Below are positions 1 through 5,303 of a DNA stretch of 5,455 nucleotides, one piece after another. The DNA is taken from assembly GCA_031278595.1 (NCBI GenBank), contig JAITKE010000002.1:1-5455 (forward strand). Reading direction: 5' to 3'. Below the pieces are notes generated by a model. That model worked only from the letters and a program-made list of their open reading frames with translations, searched no databases and had not been told where the DNA came from. The position numbers and the translations under genes are program-made. Every line of letters begins with the position of its first letter. Position 1 is the first letter of the stretch. The DNA comes from Puniceicoccales bacterium (GTDB lineage: Bacteria > Verrucomicrobiota > Verrucomicrobiia > Opitutales > JAIRLG01).

Positions 1-30
1 TTCCCTTCCCCTCACGCAAAGGCGGCCCCA
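1..30 (-). repeat. Repeat A: partial cloverleaf element, cut by window edge
   Basis: Read on the minus strand, these 30 bases match the left end of repeat B (818-847) at 28 of 30 positions, the first 21 of them identical, including the family end TGGGGCCGCCTTTGCG and the start of the long hairpin's first arm. The rest of the element would lie left of the window, so its fold cannot be tested. Its orientation is opposite to repeats B to F. It begins 12 bases after the lolD stop codon, so it would lie in the 3' untranslated part of that message. Confidence 0.7.
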
Positions 31-42
31 AGGACATTAACA

Positions 43-741
43 TCACAGAGGCTCCAAAACCCCCTGGTGCAGGTGGTATTGGTGCCGCAGGCGGCGGGAA
101 AAGGGAAGGTGGTGGGTGACCAGGAGGAGGGCCGTCTGTTCTTCTTGGCGGATGTTCTCCAGCAGCCGCATGACCTGTTCGCCAGTGGATTCATCCAGAT
201 TGCCGGTGGGCTCGTCGGCGACGATGAGCCGGGGACGGTTCATGAAGGCCCGGGCAAGGGCCACCCGCTGGCGCTCACCACCGGAAAGGCCCATCGGGAG
301 GGAGGAATGGCGGGAGGAGAGGCCCAGGCGTTCCAGCAGAATCTCTGCCCGCTTGCGCCCCTCGGCCAGGGCGCTCCGGCCGAAAATCCGGCAGGGCAGG
401 AGCAGATTTTCCAGTAAATCCAGCTCCGGCACCAGGTGGCAATTCTGGAAAACGAAGCCGATCTGAGTGGCTCGGCGTCGGGCCAAGACGCGGCTGGGCC
501 AGGTGTGGACGGGCTCGCCATCCCAAAAGACCTCGCCGCTGTCCGGTTTTTCCAGCGCGGCTAAAATGTTGAGAAAGGTGCTCTTGCCGGCACCGGAAAT
601 TCCGCTGATCCCGACGGAGTCGCCGGGAGAGAGGGAAAAGGACAGGTCGCGCAAAATTTCCGTCCGCCCCTGGGGCCCGCAAAATCCCTTCCGGATTCCG
701 CGCAGCGCGACACAGGGAATCGCATCGAGATTTTCGAGCAT
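43..741 (-). CDS. lolD: ABC transporter ATP-binding protein, LolD-like
   Basis: This is an ATPase subunit of the LolCDE/MacB class. LolD powers release of lipoproteins from the inner membrane for delivery to the outer membrane. Numbered from the ATG at 741 (232 residues, the usual LolD length) it has Walker A GISGAGKST at 47-55, Q-loop Q99, signature LSGGERQR from 152, Walker B RLIVADEP at 171-178, D-loop NLD at 181-183 and switch His at 210. The stop is TGA at 43-45. An in-frame TTG at 783 would add 14 residues (MGWPRGKFFRIFLK); neither start has a convincing ribosome-binding site, and I prefer the ATG because family homology begins soon after it. No permease partner (LolC/E) is visible; it may lie to the left. 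Repeats A and B flank the gene in inverted orientation. A MacB- or FtsE-like role cannot be excluded. Confidence 0.85.
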   Translation of the reverse strand: MLENLDAIPCVALRGIRKGFCGPQGRTEILRDLSFSLSPGDSVGISGISGAGKSTFLNILAALEKPDSGEVFWDGEPVHTWPSRVLARRRATQIGFVFQNCHLVPELDLLENLLLPCRIFGRSALAEGRKRAEILLERLGLSSRHSSLPMGLSGGERQRVALARAFMNRPRLIVADEPTGNLDESTGEQVMRLLENIRQEEQTALLLVTHHLPFSRRLRHQYHLHQGVLEPL

Positions 742-817
742 TTTTAGGAAAATTCGGAAAAATTTCCCCCTCGGCCAGCCCAAAGGAATTTTTTTGAAAT
801 TTCTCGGGCGATCTTAA

Positions 818-933
818 TGGGGCCGCCTTTGCGTGAGGAGCAGGGAAAGAAACTTTCCCTGCCCCTCACGCGGCGCCTGCGCCGCTGCGCGCGCGGCAGG
901 CGCCTGGGCCCTTCGGGCCCAACGGCGGCCCCA
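818..933 (+). repeat. Repeat B: cloverleaf element
   Basis: The closing stem is TGGGGCCGCC (818-827) with 924-933, 10 bp perfect. Hairpin 1 is 831-849 with 853-871, 18 of 19 pairs, loop AAA, and one A839-C863 mismatch. Hairpin 2 is 872-880 with 896-904, 9 bp perfect, and extends inward by about four pairs with single-base bulges. Hairpin 3 is TGGGCCC (905-911) with 915-921, 7 bp, loop TTC. The hairpins abut each other with no spare bases; only TTT (828-830) and AC (922-923) are unpaired at the junction. It lies 76 bases upstream of the lolD ATG. Confidence 0.9.
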
Positions 934-964
934 AAGCCAACCGCTCCCGGTGAGGATGGAGAGA

Positions 965-1058
965 GTCTTGTCGGCTTCGTTATTGAGTTGGACTCATCGT
1001 TTGATGGGACTCATGGCCTCGTTGTTCGATGGAACTCGTGGGCTCGTCATCCGATGGC
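965..1058. repeat. Degenerate tandem repeat, about 25-base period
   Basis: Two 25-base units, 1009-1033 and 1034-1058, agree at 19 of 25 positions. A shorter unit (992-1008, 17 bases) and a more diverged one (about 965-990) precede them. On the minus strand a typical unit starts CCATCGAACAACGAGGCC. The octamer GGACTCAT recurs at 990 and 1007. There are no spacers, so it is not a CRISPR array. It fills most of the space between repeats B and C and has no credible reading frame. Function unknown. Confidence 0.5.
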
Positions 1059-1092
1059 CTTATTGTTTTCTGGTCGCCTTTCTCGTCGTCTG

Positions 1093-1191
1093 TGGGCCGC
1101 CTTTGCGCCGAGGGGAAATGGAAAGATTTTTCCCTTTCCCCTCGGCGGGCCCGCGCAGCGGGCCGGAGCCGAAGGCTCCAAAGGCGACCCA
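1093..1191 (+). repeat. Repeat C: cloverleaf element
   Basis: The closing stem is TGGGCCGCCTTT (1093-1104) with 1180-1191, 11 of 12 pairs, with one C1097-A1187 mismatch. Hairpin 1 is 1106-1124 with 1129-1147: 13 perfect pairs, a T-C mismatch, then 5 pairs, loop GATT. Hairpin 2 is GGCCCGC (1148-1154) with 1158-1164, 7 bp, loop GCA. Hairpin 3 is GGAGCC (1165-1170) with 1174-1179, 6 bp, loop GAA. The hairpins abut. No stop codon occurs in any of the six frames. The element runs into CAAAAAATAT at its right end, a flank shared with repeat G. Confidence 0.9.
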
Positions 1192-1243
1192 AAAAATATC
1201 CCCTGATCCTATTGGTTTCCCAAACTTTTTAAAACTCTCTCGG

Positions 1244-1265
1244 CTGCCTGGGCAACGCCCGGCAG
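1244..1265 (-). terminator. Small hairpin downstream of the acyl carrier gene, possible weak terminator
   Basis: CTGCC (1244-1248) and GGGC (1250-1253) pair with GCCCGGCAG (1257-1265): 9 bp with one bulged T and loop AAC. It starts 26 bases past the acyl carrier stop codon. The nearest T-rich stretch on the minus strand (GAGTTTTAAAAAG) begins several bases after the stem, so it is at best a weak intrinsic terminator. It is not a full copy of the cloverleaf family. Confidence 0.35.
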
Positions 1266-1291
1266 TATAGGAAGCCACTTATCGGAAAACC

Positions 1292-1534
1292 CTAAACCTT
1301 ATCCGCCAGATACTCCGCGCAGGAGTTCAGCGACTCCAGGCGCTTGTAGTCCGCCTCCGGCACCTCGATGTTGTGGCGCTTGCGCAGCTCCATCACGATG
1401 TCCAGAAAATCCATCGAGTCCAGGTCCAACTGCTCCCGCAGCGGCACATCCGGCTTCACCTGCGAGAGATCCTCATCCGGCGCGATTTCCCGAATGATAT
1501 CCAAAATCACTTTGTGAATTTCCTCCCCGGTCAT
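1292..1534 (-). CDS. Acyl carrier protein
   Basis: This is a small acidic phosphopantetheine carrier that holds acyl chains as thioesters in the cytoplasm for fatty acid or related synthesis. The 80 residues match the usual ACP length. The attachment serine is S40 in DLDSMDFLDIV, followed by the helix II and III segments (ELRKRHNIEVPEADYKRL) typical of the fold. The stop is TAG at 1292-1294. Two starts compete: ATG at 1534, 14 bases from the Shine-Dalgarno GGGAGG (1549-1554), and TTG at 1540, with better spacing (8 bases), which adds Met-Thr. I choose the ATG because relatives tend to begin MT-x-x-EI. No fatty acid synthesis gene is adjacent, so it could be the housekeeping ACP or a dedicated carrier for another pathway. 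A TTGACA lies upstream at 1580-1585 on the minus strand. Confidence 0.92.
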   Translation of the reverse strand: MTGEEIHKVILDIIREIAPDEDLSQVKPDVPLREQLDLDSMDFLDIVMELRKRHNIEVPEADYKRLESLNSCAEYLADKV

Positions 1535-1548
1535 GGTCAAACTTAAAG

Positions 1549-1554
1549 CCTCCC
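1549..1554 (-). promoter_or_regulatory. Ribosome-binding site of the acyl carrier gene
   Basis: GGGAGG on the minus strand lies 8 bases before a TTG (1540) and 14 before the ATG (1534). The spacing favours the TTG and the codon favours the ATG, so this site leaves the start undecided by two codons. Confidence 0.6.
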
Positions 1555-1579
1555 TGGTGTTTTGTCAGAAAGCCGCCGC

Positions 1580-1585
1580 TGTCAA
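1580..1585 (-). promoter_or_regulatory. Possible -35 box for the acyl carrier gene
   Basis: A perfect TTGACA on the minus strand lies between repeat D and the acyl carrier gene. At 16-18 bases spacing the -10 candidates (AAAACA, AAACAC) are poor matches to TATAAT, so this is only a possibility. Confidence 0.25.
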
Positions 1586-1600
1586 GTTCTTTGCTTCTTA

Positions 1601-1744
1601 GGGCCGGCTTTGCCCGGGCCCAGGACAATCTTTCCGGAGCCCCGACGCTCTCCACCGTGCTTTTGCTTTCCTAATTTCTTTGTCCTGGGCCCGGGGGTGG
1701 CCCGCTCCGCGGGCCACGATTCCTTCGGAATCCAAAGCCGGCCC
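1601..1744 (+). repeat. Repeat D: cloverleaf element with enlarged first hairpin
   Basis: The closing stem is GGGCCGGCTTTG (1601-1612) with 1733-1744, 12 bp perfect. Hairpin 1 is CCCGGGCCCAGGACAA (1613-1628) with 1680-1695, 16 bp perfect, but with a 51-base loop (1629-1679) instead of three or four. The loop contains CTTTCC twice (1630, 1666). Hairpin 2 is GTGGCCCGC (1697-1705) with 1709-1717, 9 bp, loop TCC. Hairpin 3 is GATTCC (1718-1723) with 1727-1732, 6 bp, loop TTC. Only G1696 is unpaired at the junction. The element ends 10 bases from the ruvB stop codon. Its closing stem has GGC where B and C have GCC, and the opposite arm changes to match. Confidence 0.9.
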
Positions 1745-1754
1745 CAAGCGCCTC

Positions 1755-2777
1755 TCAGAAATGAATCTCGGATTGGGTCGAGACCCGCGACAGCGGTTCC
1801 AATCCCAGTTTTTCCCAGGCCTTGGCGCTCAGGAGACGGCCCTGTGGCGTCCGCTGCAGATAGCCCTCCTGCACCAGATAGGGCTCATGCACCTCCTCCA
1901 GCGTATGCCGATCCTCGCCGATGGCAGCGGCCAGAGTTCCGATGCCGACCGGCCCCCCGTTATAGTTCTCCGCCAGGCAGTTCAAGATCTGCTTGTCCAT
2001 CTCGTCGAGGCCGGAAGCGTCGATCTCCAGCAGCTCCAGGGCCTCCCGAGTCAGGGCCGTTCCGATCGAAGGGCTTTCCCGCTGCTGGCAGTAGTCCCGG
2101 ACGAAGCCCAGGAGATTATTGGCTATCCTCGGCGTTCCCCGCGAACGGCGGGCGATTTCCTCGGCACTTTCCTGGTCGATCTCCACCGGCAGGAGTCGGG
2201 CACTGCGCCGGACGATCTGGGTCAGATCCCCGACCTCGTAGTAGCCCAGACGGGTCTGGAGTGTGAAGCGGCTGCGCAGCGGCGGGGTCAGGAGGCCGGT
2301 GCGGGTGGTCGCGCCGACGAGGGTGAACCTCGGCAGGTCCAGGCGAATCGAGCGTGCCTGGGGACCCTGGTCGATCAGGATATCGATGCAGAAGTCCTCC
2401 ATCGCGGAATAGAGGTATTCCTCCACCGCCCGCGGCAGGCGATGGATCTCGTCGATGAACAGCACATGGCCCGGCTCCAGGCTTGTCAGCAATCCGGCCA
2501 GGTCGCTGGCCTTTTCGATCACCGGCCCCGAGGTGATGCGGGTCTGGGTCCCCATCTCGCGGCCGAGGATCATCGCCAGGGTGGTCTTGCCCAGCCCGGG
2601 CGGGCCGCTCAGCAGCACATGCCGCAGGGACTCGCCGCGCCGTCGTGCCGCACCGGTCATGACCCGCAGGCGCTCCAGGGTACGCCTCTGGCCGATGAAA
2701 TCATCAAAACCCTTCGGTCTCAGCGAAGGGTCTACGGCCGCCTCCGCGGCCTTTTTCAGCGACAGCTTGGGTTCCAT
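1755..2777 (-). CDS. ruvB: Holliday junction branch migration helicase RuvB
   Basis: RuvB is the hexameric AAA+ motor that, with RuvA, drives branch migration of Holliday junctions during recombination and repair. Its 340 residues match the family length. Visible motifs are Walker A GPPGLGKTT at 58-66, Walker B LFIDEIHRL at 106-114, sensor 1 GATTR at 155-159, arginine finger region LRSRF at 167-171, sensor 2 RSRGTPRIANNLL from 211, and a C-terminal winged helix including ENYNGGPVGIGTLA. The start is ATG at 2777, preceded by GAAGGAAG (2788-2795) at about 10 bases. The stop is TGA at 1755-1757. ruvA and ruvC are not adjacent. The long AT-rich leader suggests its own promoter. Repeat D follows the gene closely and repeat E lies about 145 bases upstream. 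Confidence 0.97.
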   Translation of the reverse strand: MEPKLSLKKAAEAAVDPSLRPKGFDDFIGQRRTLERLRVMTGAARRRGESLRHVLLSGPPGLGKTTLAMILGREMGTQTRITSGPVIEKASDLAGLLTSLEPGHVLFIDEIHRLPRAVEEYLYSAMEDFCIDILIDQGPQARSIRLDLPRFTLVGATTRTGLLTPPLRSRFTLQTRLGYYEVGDLTQIVRRSARLLPVEIDQESAEEIARRSRGTPRIANNLLGFVRDYCQQRESPSIGTALTREALELLEIDASGLDEMDKQILNCLAENYNGGPVGIGTLAAAIGEDRHTLEEVHEPYLVQEGYLQRTPQGRLLSAKAWEKLGLEPLSRVSTQSEIHF

Positions 2778-2845
2778 ATATAATAGACTTCCTTCGAGAC
2801 GATGAATTCTTCTGTCGATAAACCTTTTAAGCTCAAATATCTCAT
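2756..2845 (-). CDS. Possible small ORF in the ruvB leader, overlapping the ruvB start
   Basis: A 29-codon frame opens with ATG at 2845 and begins MRYLSLKGLSTEEF. It is preceded by GAGGGGG (2851-2857), whose GAGG core lies 8 bases from the ATG, a better site than most in this window. It runs through the ruvB start in another frame and stops at TGA (2756-2758), overlapping ruvB by 22 bases. The arrangement would allow translational coupling. No recognisable domain; such a short frame in AT-rich DNA could be chance. Confidence 0.25.
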   Translation of the reverse strand: MRYLSLKGLSTEEFIVSKEVYYIWNPSCR

Positions 2846-2921
2846 ACTTACCCCCTCAAAATTACTCTCTCTTTATATCGCCTTATCATTGTTTCGAAAG
2901 AAATCTAATGATCCAGAAGGG
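2778..2921 (-). promoter_or_regulatory. AT-rich leader and likely promoter region of ruvB
   Basis: This stretch is markedly more AT-rich than the rest of the window, as expected for a promoter. TATAAA on the minus strand near 2877, with TTTCGA 16 bases before it, is the best candidate pair, but the -35 half is a poor match to TTGACA. No confident start point can be assigned. Confidence 0.35.
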
Positions 2922-3025
2922 CGCGCGCGATGGCCCGCCGCGGAAGGCCGCCGAAGGCGGCCTCCCGCGGCGAAGGCGCTCCCGCGGGGAGCGCCCCCTG
3001 GCCCTGCCAGGGGCCATCGCGCGCG
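2922..3025 (+). repeat. Repeat E: divergent cloverleaf element
   Basis: The closing stem is CGCGCGCGATGGCC (2922-2935) with 3012-3025, 14 bp perfect. Hairpin 1 is 2936-2952 with 2956-2972, 16 of 17 pairs, loop GAA, one A2944-C2964 mismatch. Hairpin 2 is GGCGCTCCC (2975-2983) with 2987-2995, 9 bp, loop GCG. Hairpin 3 is CCTGGC (2997-3002) with 3006-3011, 6 bp, loop CCT. Unpaired at the junction are A2973, A2974 and C2996. The outer end does not match the TGGGGCCGCC consensus, so membership rests on shared architecture. No stop codon occurs in any frame. It starts 27 bases past the trxB stop. Confidence 0.85.
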
Positions 3026-3052
3026 AACAATGAGGATAACCGTGAAAAGATC

Positions 3053-4138
3053 TCATCCGACGAGGCTGCGTTCGGCCTCCAGAGCCGCCTGGCAGCCCAT
3101 GGCCGCCGCCGTAACCGCCTGACGGTAGGAGGAGTCGGCGCAGTCTCCGGCCCGGAAAATTCCCTCGAAGCTTCTCGGAGGATCTTCCAAGCTCGAGATC
3201 TTCACCCCCTCTCCCCGAATATAGCCCCGCTCGTCGAGGGGCAGGGCGTCGCGGAAAGGGATCGTGTTGGGCTCCTGGCCGATGGCCAGAAAAACGGCAC
3301 TGCAGGGCAGGGTTTGCTCCTTCGACGTCTCTCCCTGCCGAATCCGCAGGGAAGCGAGCCTTTCGTCTCCATCCAGGCGAACGGGAATGCTGTTCCACAG
3401 GATTGAGATTTTTTCATGGGCCCTCACCCGCTCGGCCATGATCTTCGAGGCCCGCAATCGATCGCGGCGATGCACCAGATGGACGCGCGAACAGAAGCGC
3501 GCGAGGAACAGCGCATCCTCGCAGGCGCTGTCGCCCCCACCGACGACCACCACCTCCCGGTGGCGGTAAAAGGCCCCGTCGCAGGTGGCGCAGGTGCTGA
3601 CGCCCCGGCCGCCGAAAAATTTTTCCTCCCCCGGGATGCCCAGCTTCCGCGGGGTCGCCCCCACCGCCACGATGACCGTTTGGGCCCACAGGCTTTCTGT
3701 CTCGCCCTGGAGGCATTTCTGGACATCGGGCCGGCCACACCGCGGGAATTTTTCCTCCGCCGAGAATTCCAGCCGTCGGATGCGTTCCGAGCGAAAGCGC
3801 GCGCCGAATTGTTCGGCCTGCCGGCGCATGTTCCGGATAAGCTCGGGACCGGAAATACCCTCCGGAAACCCGGGGAAATTCTCCACGTGGTCCGTGGTCG
3901 TCAATTGTCCTCCCGGCTGGCTTCCCTCGATGACCAGGGGTTCCAGGCCGGCTCGGGCGGCGTAGATGGCGGCGCTCAGGCCGGCGCAACCGCTGCCGAT
4001 GATGATCAGCTTTTCCGCTTGGGGCTGCCTTTGCGCCGAAGCCCCCGGAGGGGGCTTCGGCGGGGCCCGCCCTTGGGCGGGCCGCTTCCTTTGGAAGCCC
4101 AAGGCAGCCCCAAATCTACTGTCTTCAGACTGGACCAT
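3053..4138 (-). CDS. trxB: Thioredoxin reductase, with repeat-encoded N-terminal extension
   Basis: This FAD enzyme passes electrons from NADPH to thioredoxin, keeping cytoplasmic thiols reduced. Motifs seen: FAD-binding IIIGSGCAGLSAA from residue 45, the PGGQL stretch at 75-79, the redox pair C183-A-T-C186 followed by DG, the NADPH Rossmann motif VVVVGGGDSA at 196-205, HRRDRLRA at 223-230 (NADPH preference), and the C-terminal FAD motif RAGDCAD. It is 361 residues against about 310-320 usual. The excess is at the N-terminus: codons 9-40 are encoded by repeat F (4019-4113) and give a basic, proline-rich segment without acidic residues. No ATG or GTG start occurs between the repeat and the FAD motif, so translation must cross the element; a TTG at codon 13 is also inside it. 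The CPBP gene ends 44 bases upstream, suggesting one transcript. Stop TGA at 3053-3055. Confidence 0.95.
   Translation of the reverse strand: MVQSEDSRFGAALGFQRKRPAQGRAPPKPPPGASAQRQPQAEKLIIIGSGCAGLSAAIYAARAGLEPLVIEGSQPGGQLTTTDHVENFPGFPEGISGPELIRNMRRQAEQFGARFRSERIRRLEFSAEEKFPRCGRPDVQKCLQGETESLWAQTVIVAVGATPRKLGIPGEEKFFGGRGVSTCATCDGAFYRHREVVVVGGGDSACEDALFLARFCSRVHLVHRRDRLRASKIMAERVRAHEKISILWNSIPVRLDGDERLASLRIRQGETSKEQTLPCSAVFLAIGQEPNTIPFRDALPLDERGYIRGEGVKISSLEDPPRSFEGIFRAGDCADSSYRQAVTAAAMGCQAALEAERSLVG
4019..4113 (+). repeat. Repeat F: cloverleaf element inside the trxB coding frame
   Basis: The closing stem is TTGGGGCTGCCTT (4019-4031) with 4101-4113, 13 bp perfect. Hairpin 1 is CGCCGAAGCCCCC (4034-4046) with 4050-4062, 13 bp perfect, loop GGA. 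Hairpin 2 is GGCCCGCC (4064-4071) with 4076-4083, 8 bp, loop CTTG. Hairpin 3 is GCTTCC (4084-4089) with 4093-4098, 6 bp, loop TTT. All arms are perfect, which suggests a recent copy. It spans trxB codons 9-40; 96 bases (one more than the paired part) equals 32 codons, so the frame is kept. It has no stop codon in any of the six frames. Confidence 0.93.
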
Positions 4139-4157
4139 GCCGCTGACCCATTCTCAT
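4125..4157 (-). CDS. Possible 10-codon upstream ORF overlapping the trxB start
   Basis: ATG at 4157 opens MRMGQRHGPV and stops at TGA (4125-4127). It lies in a different frame from trxB and overlaps the trxB ATG (4136-4138). The only good Shine-Dalgarno in this gap, GAGGAG at 4165-4170, is 7 bases from this ATG but 26 from the trxB ATG. Ribosomes ending at the TGA could restart at trxB. It is very short and could be chance. Confidence 0.25.
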   Translation of the reverse strand: MRMGQRHGPV

Positions 4158-4164
4158 GCAAGCT

Positions 4165-4170
4165 CTCCTC
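4165..4170 (-). promoter_or_regulatory. Shine-Dalgarno in the CPBP-trxB gap
   Basis: GAGGAG on the minus strand. It is ideally placed for the short frame starting at 4157 and too far (26 bases) for the trxB ATG at 4138, which has no good site of its own. Confidence 0.5.
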
Positions 4171-4182
4171 TAGTCCGCAACC

Positions 4183-5202
4183 CTAATCCACCTGAGCGCT
4201 TTCTCCCTCTCTTCGGTCGCCTTCCTCCCCTCTTCGGGACGAGCGCCACAGGCAACATGCCATCAACAGGAGGATGCAAAGGGTCGCCGGCGCATCCGTC
4301 AGGCGCCAGGTGCCCAGGAAGGGATGCGGCGAATCGATGACCACATCGACGCCCTTTTTGTAGAGCATGAGCATCCAGACTAGGCCCGCATGCAGGCCCA
4401 TGGCCGGCGCGAGGGAGCGGTGACGGAGCGCCAGCTGGGCCAGCACGACCCCCAGGAGGAAGAGAATTGCCAGGGGCAGCGGAGGAGCATTTTGAAAAAC
4501 ACCGAGGGTGTGCTCATACAGGGCCCGGAATCCGTCTATCATCGTCATCGCCTCCGCTGCCAAATCCCAGGAGGAATGCGAGGCCCCGAAATGGGCGCTG
4601 GCGAAGATCAGGGCGCTGGCAAAAATGGCCCCTCGCTCCCGCAGGGGGCGCAACAGGGAACCCAGCAGGCACCCGCGGAAAAAGGTCTCCTCCAGAAGGG
4701 CGATGCAGCCCGCGCTCAGGCCATAGTAGAGGGCCCATCCCGCCAGTTTCGGCGTCCAGGGCGTGAGGGTAAAGGGAAAGCAAGCCATCTGCAGGCCCAT
4801 CAGGCCCAAATCCATTGCCACGCCGATGGCGAAGAATTTCCAGAAAAGGGCGATTTGCACGCCTCCATTTCGCCTCAGCCCTTCCCAAATGGCGGTCCAG
4901 AACTTCGCCGTCCGGCAGGCCCAAAAGCCCTTCACGCCGAGCATCAGCGCGAAGAAGAGCAGGGATACACGGTCGAAAATCATCCCGAAGTTCCTCGACA
5001 GCAGGTAGGAAATAATGCCATTCGGCATCCGGAGATTCCAGAGCAGGAGCAGGCGGATAAGCAGGGGCACGAGAAGCGCCGCCAGAACAAGGGAGCCGAA
5101 GTAGAGGCAAAGGACGGACTGCCAGGAAAAGATCTCCTGTCGAAAGAAAATCGACCCCTCCGCCGGGGAGGAGTGCTTCGCTTCGCCCACTCCGGCGAGC
5201 AT
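4183..5202 (-). CDS. CPBP-family intramembrane metalloprotease
   Basis: A polytopic membrane protein of the CPBP (Abi/CAAX protease, PF02517) family; members cleave within membranes, and many have unknown substrates. Numbered from the ATG at 5202 (339 residues): a hydrophobic segment at about 25-55, several more downstream, then the three family motifs: EETFFRG with E171, E172 and R176; FASAH with F200 and H204; and GLHAGLVW with H271. These are the expected metal and catalytic residues. A last membrane segment near residue 310 precedes a charged tail (RSSRRGEEGDRREGE). Stop TAG at 4183-4185. The frame stays open upstream to 5433, but that extension is encoded by repeat G and has no membrane or family signal. 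The 5202 ATG has only a weak GGGGG about 12 bases upstream, so the start is uncertain. trxB follows 44 bases later. Confidence 0.85.
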   Translation of the reverse strand: MLAGVGEAKHSSPAEGSIFFRQEIFSWQSVLCLYFGSLVLAALLVPLLIRLLLLWNLRMPNGIISYLLSRNFGMIFDRVSLLFFALMLGVKGFWACRTAKFWTAIWEGLRRNGGVQIALFWKFFAIGVAMDLGLMGLQMACFPFTLTPWTPKLAGWALYYGLSAGCIALLEETFFRGCLLGSLLRPLRERGAIFASALIFASAHFGASHSSWDLAAEAMTMIDGFRALYEHTLGVFQNAPPLPLAILFLLGVVLAQLALRHRSLAPAMGLHAGLVWMLMLYKKGVDVVIDSPHPFLGTWRLTDAPATLCILLLMACCLWRSSRRGEEGDRREGESAQVD

Positions 5203-5303
5203 CGGCCGATGGCCCCCGGTGTCAAGCGTGGGGAGTGAGGCCACTGCCATCGCGATGTGGCAGACCACGGGTGGATGGGAACATCCCTGTGATGAGAGTG
5301 GGG

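Noticed and set aside
970..1005. Hammerhead-like motif on the minus strand (CGATGAGTCC with a later CGAAG)
   Set aside because: The catalytic core CTGATGA and GAAA are not present and no flanking stems fit; it is part of the degenerate tandem repeat.
965..1058. CRISPR array
   Set aside because: Units are adjacent and diverged, without unique spacers of constant length, and no cas gene is present.
833..1270. Open frames over 817-1278 as a gene between lolD and the acyl carrier gene
   Set aside because: They run through repeats B and C, have no start site or recognisable domain, and overlap in several frames at once.
1680..2783. Long plus-strand open frame antisense to ruvB
   Set aside because: It mirrors ruvB codons, shows no domain, and is a GC-driven shadow. 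The same holds for plus-strand frames over trxB (3416-4186) and the CPBP gene (4390-5238).
818..3025. The cloverleaf elements as tRNAs or tRNA-like genes
   Set aside because: The arm lengths (closing stem 10-14, hairpins 13-19, 7-9 and 6-7 bp) and three-base loops do not fit tRNA arms; there is no T-loop GTTC motif, anticodon loop or CCA context.
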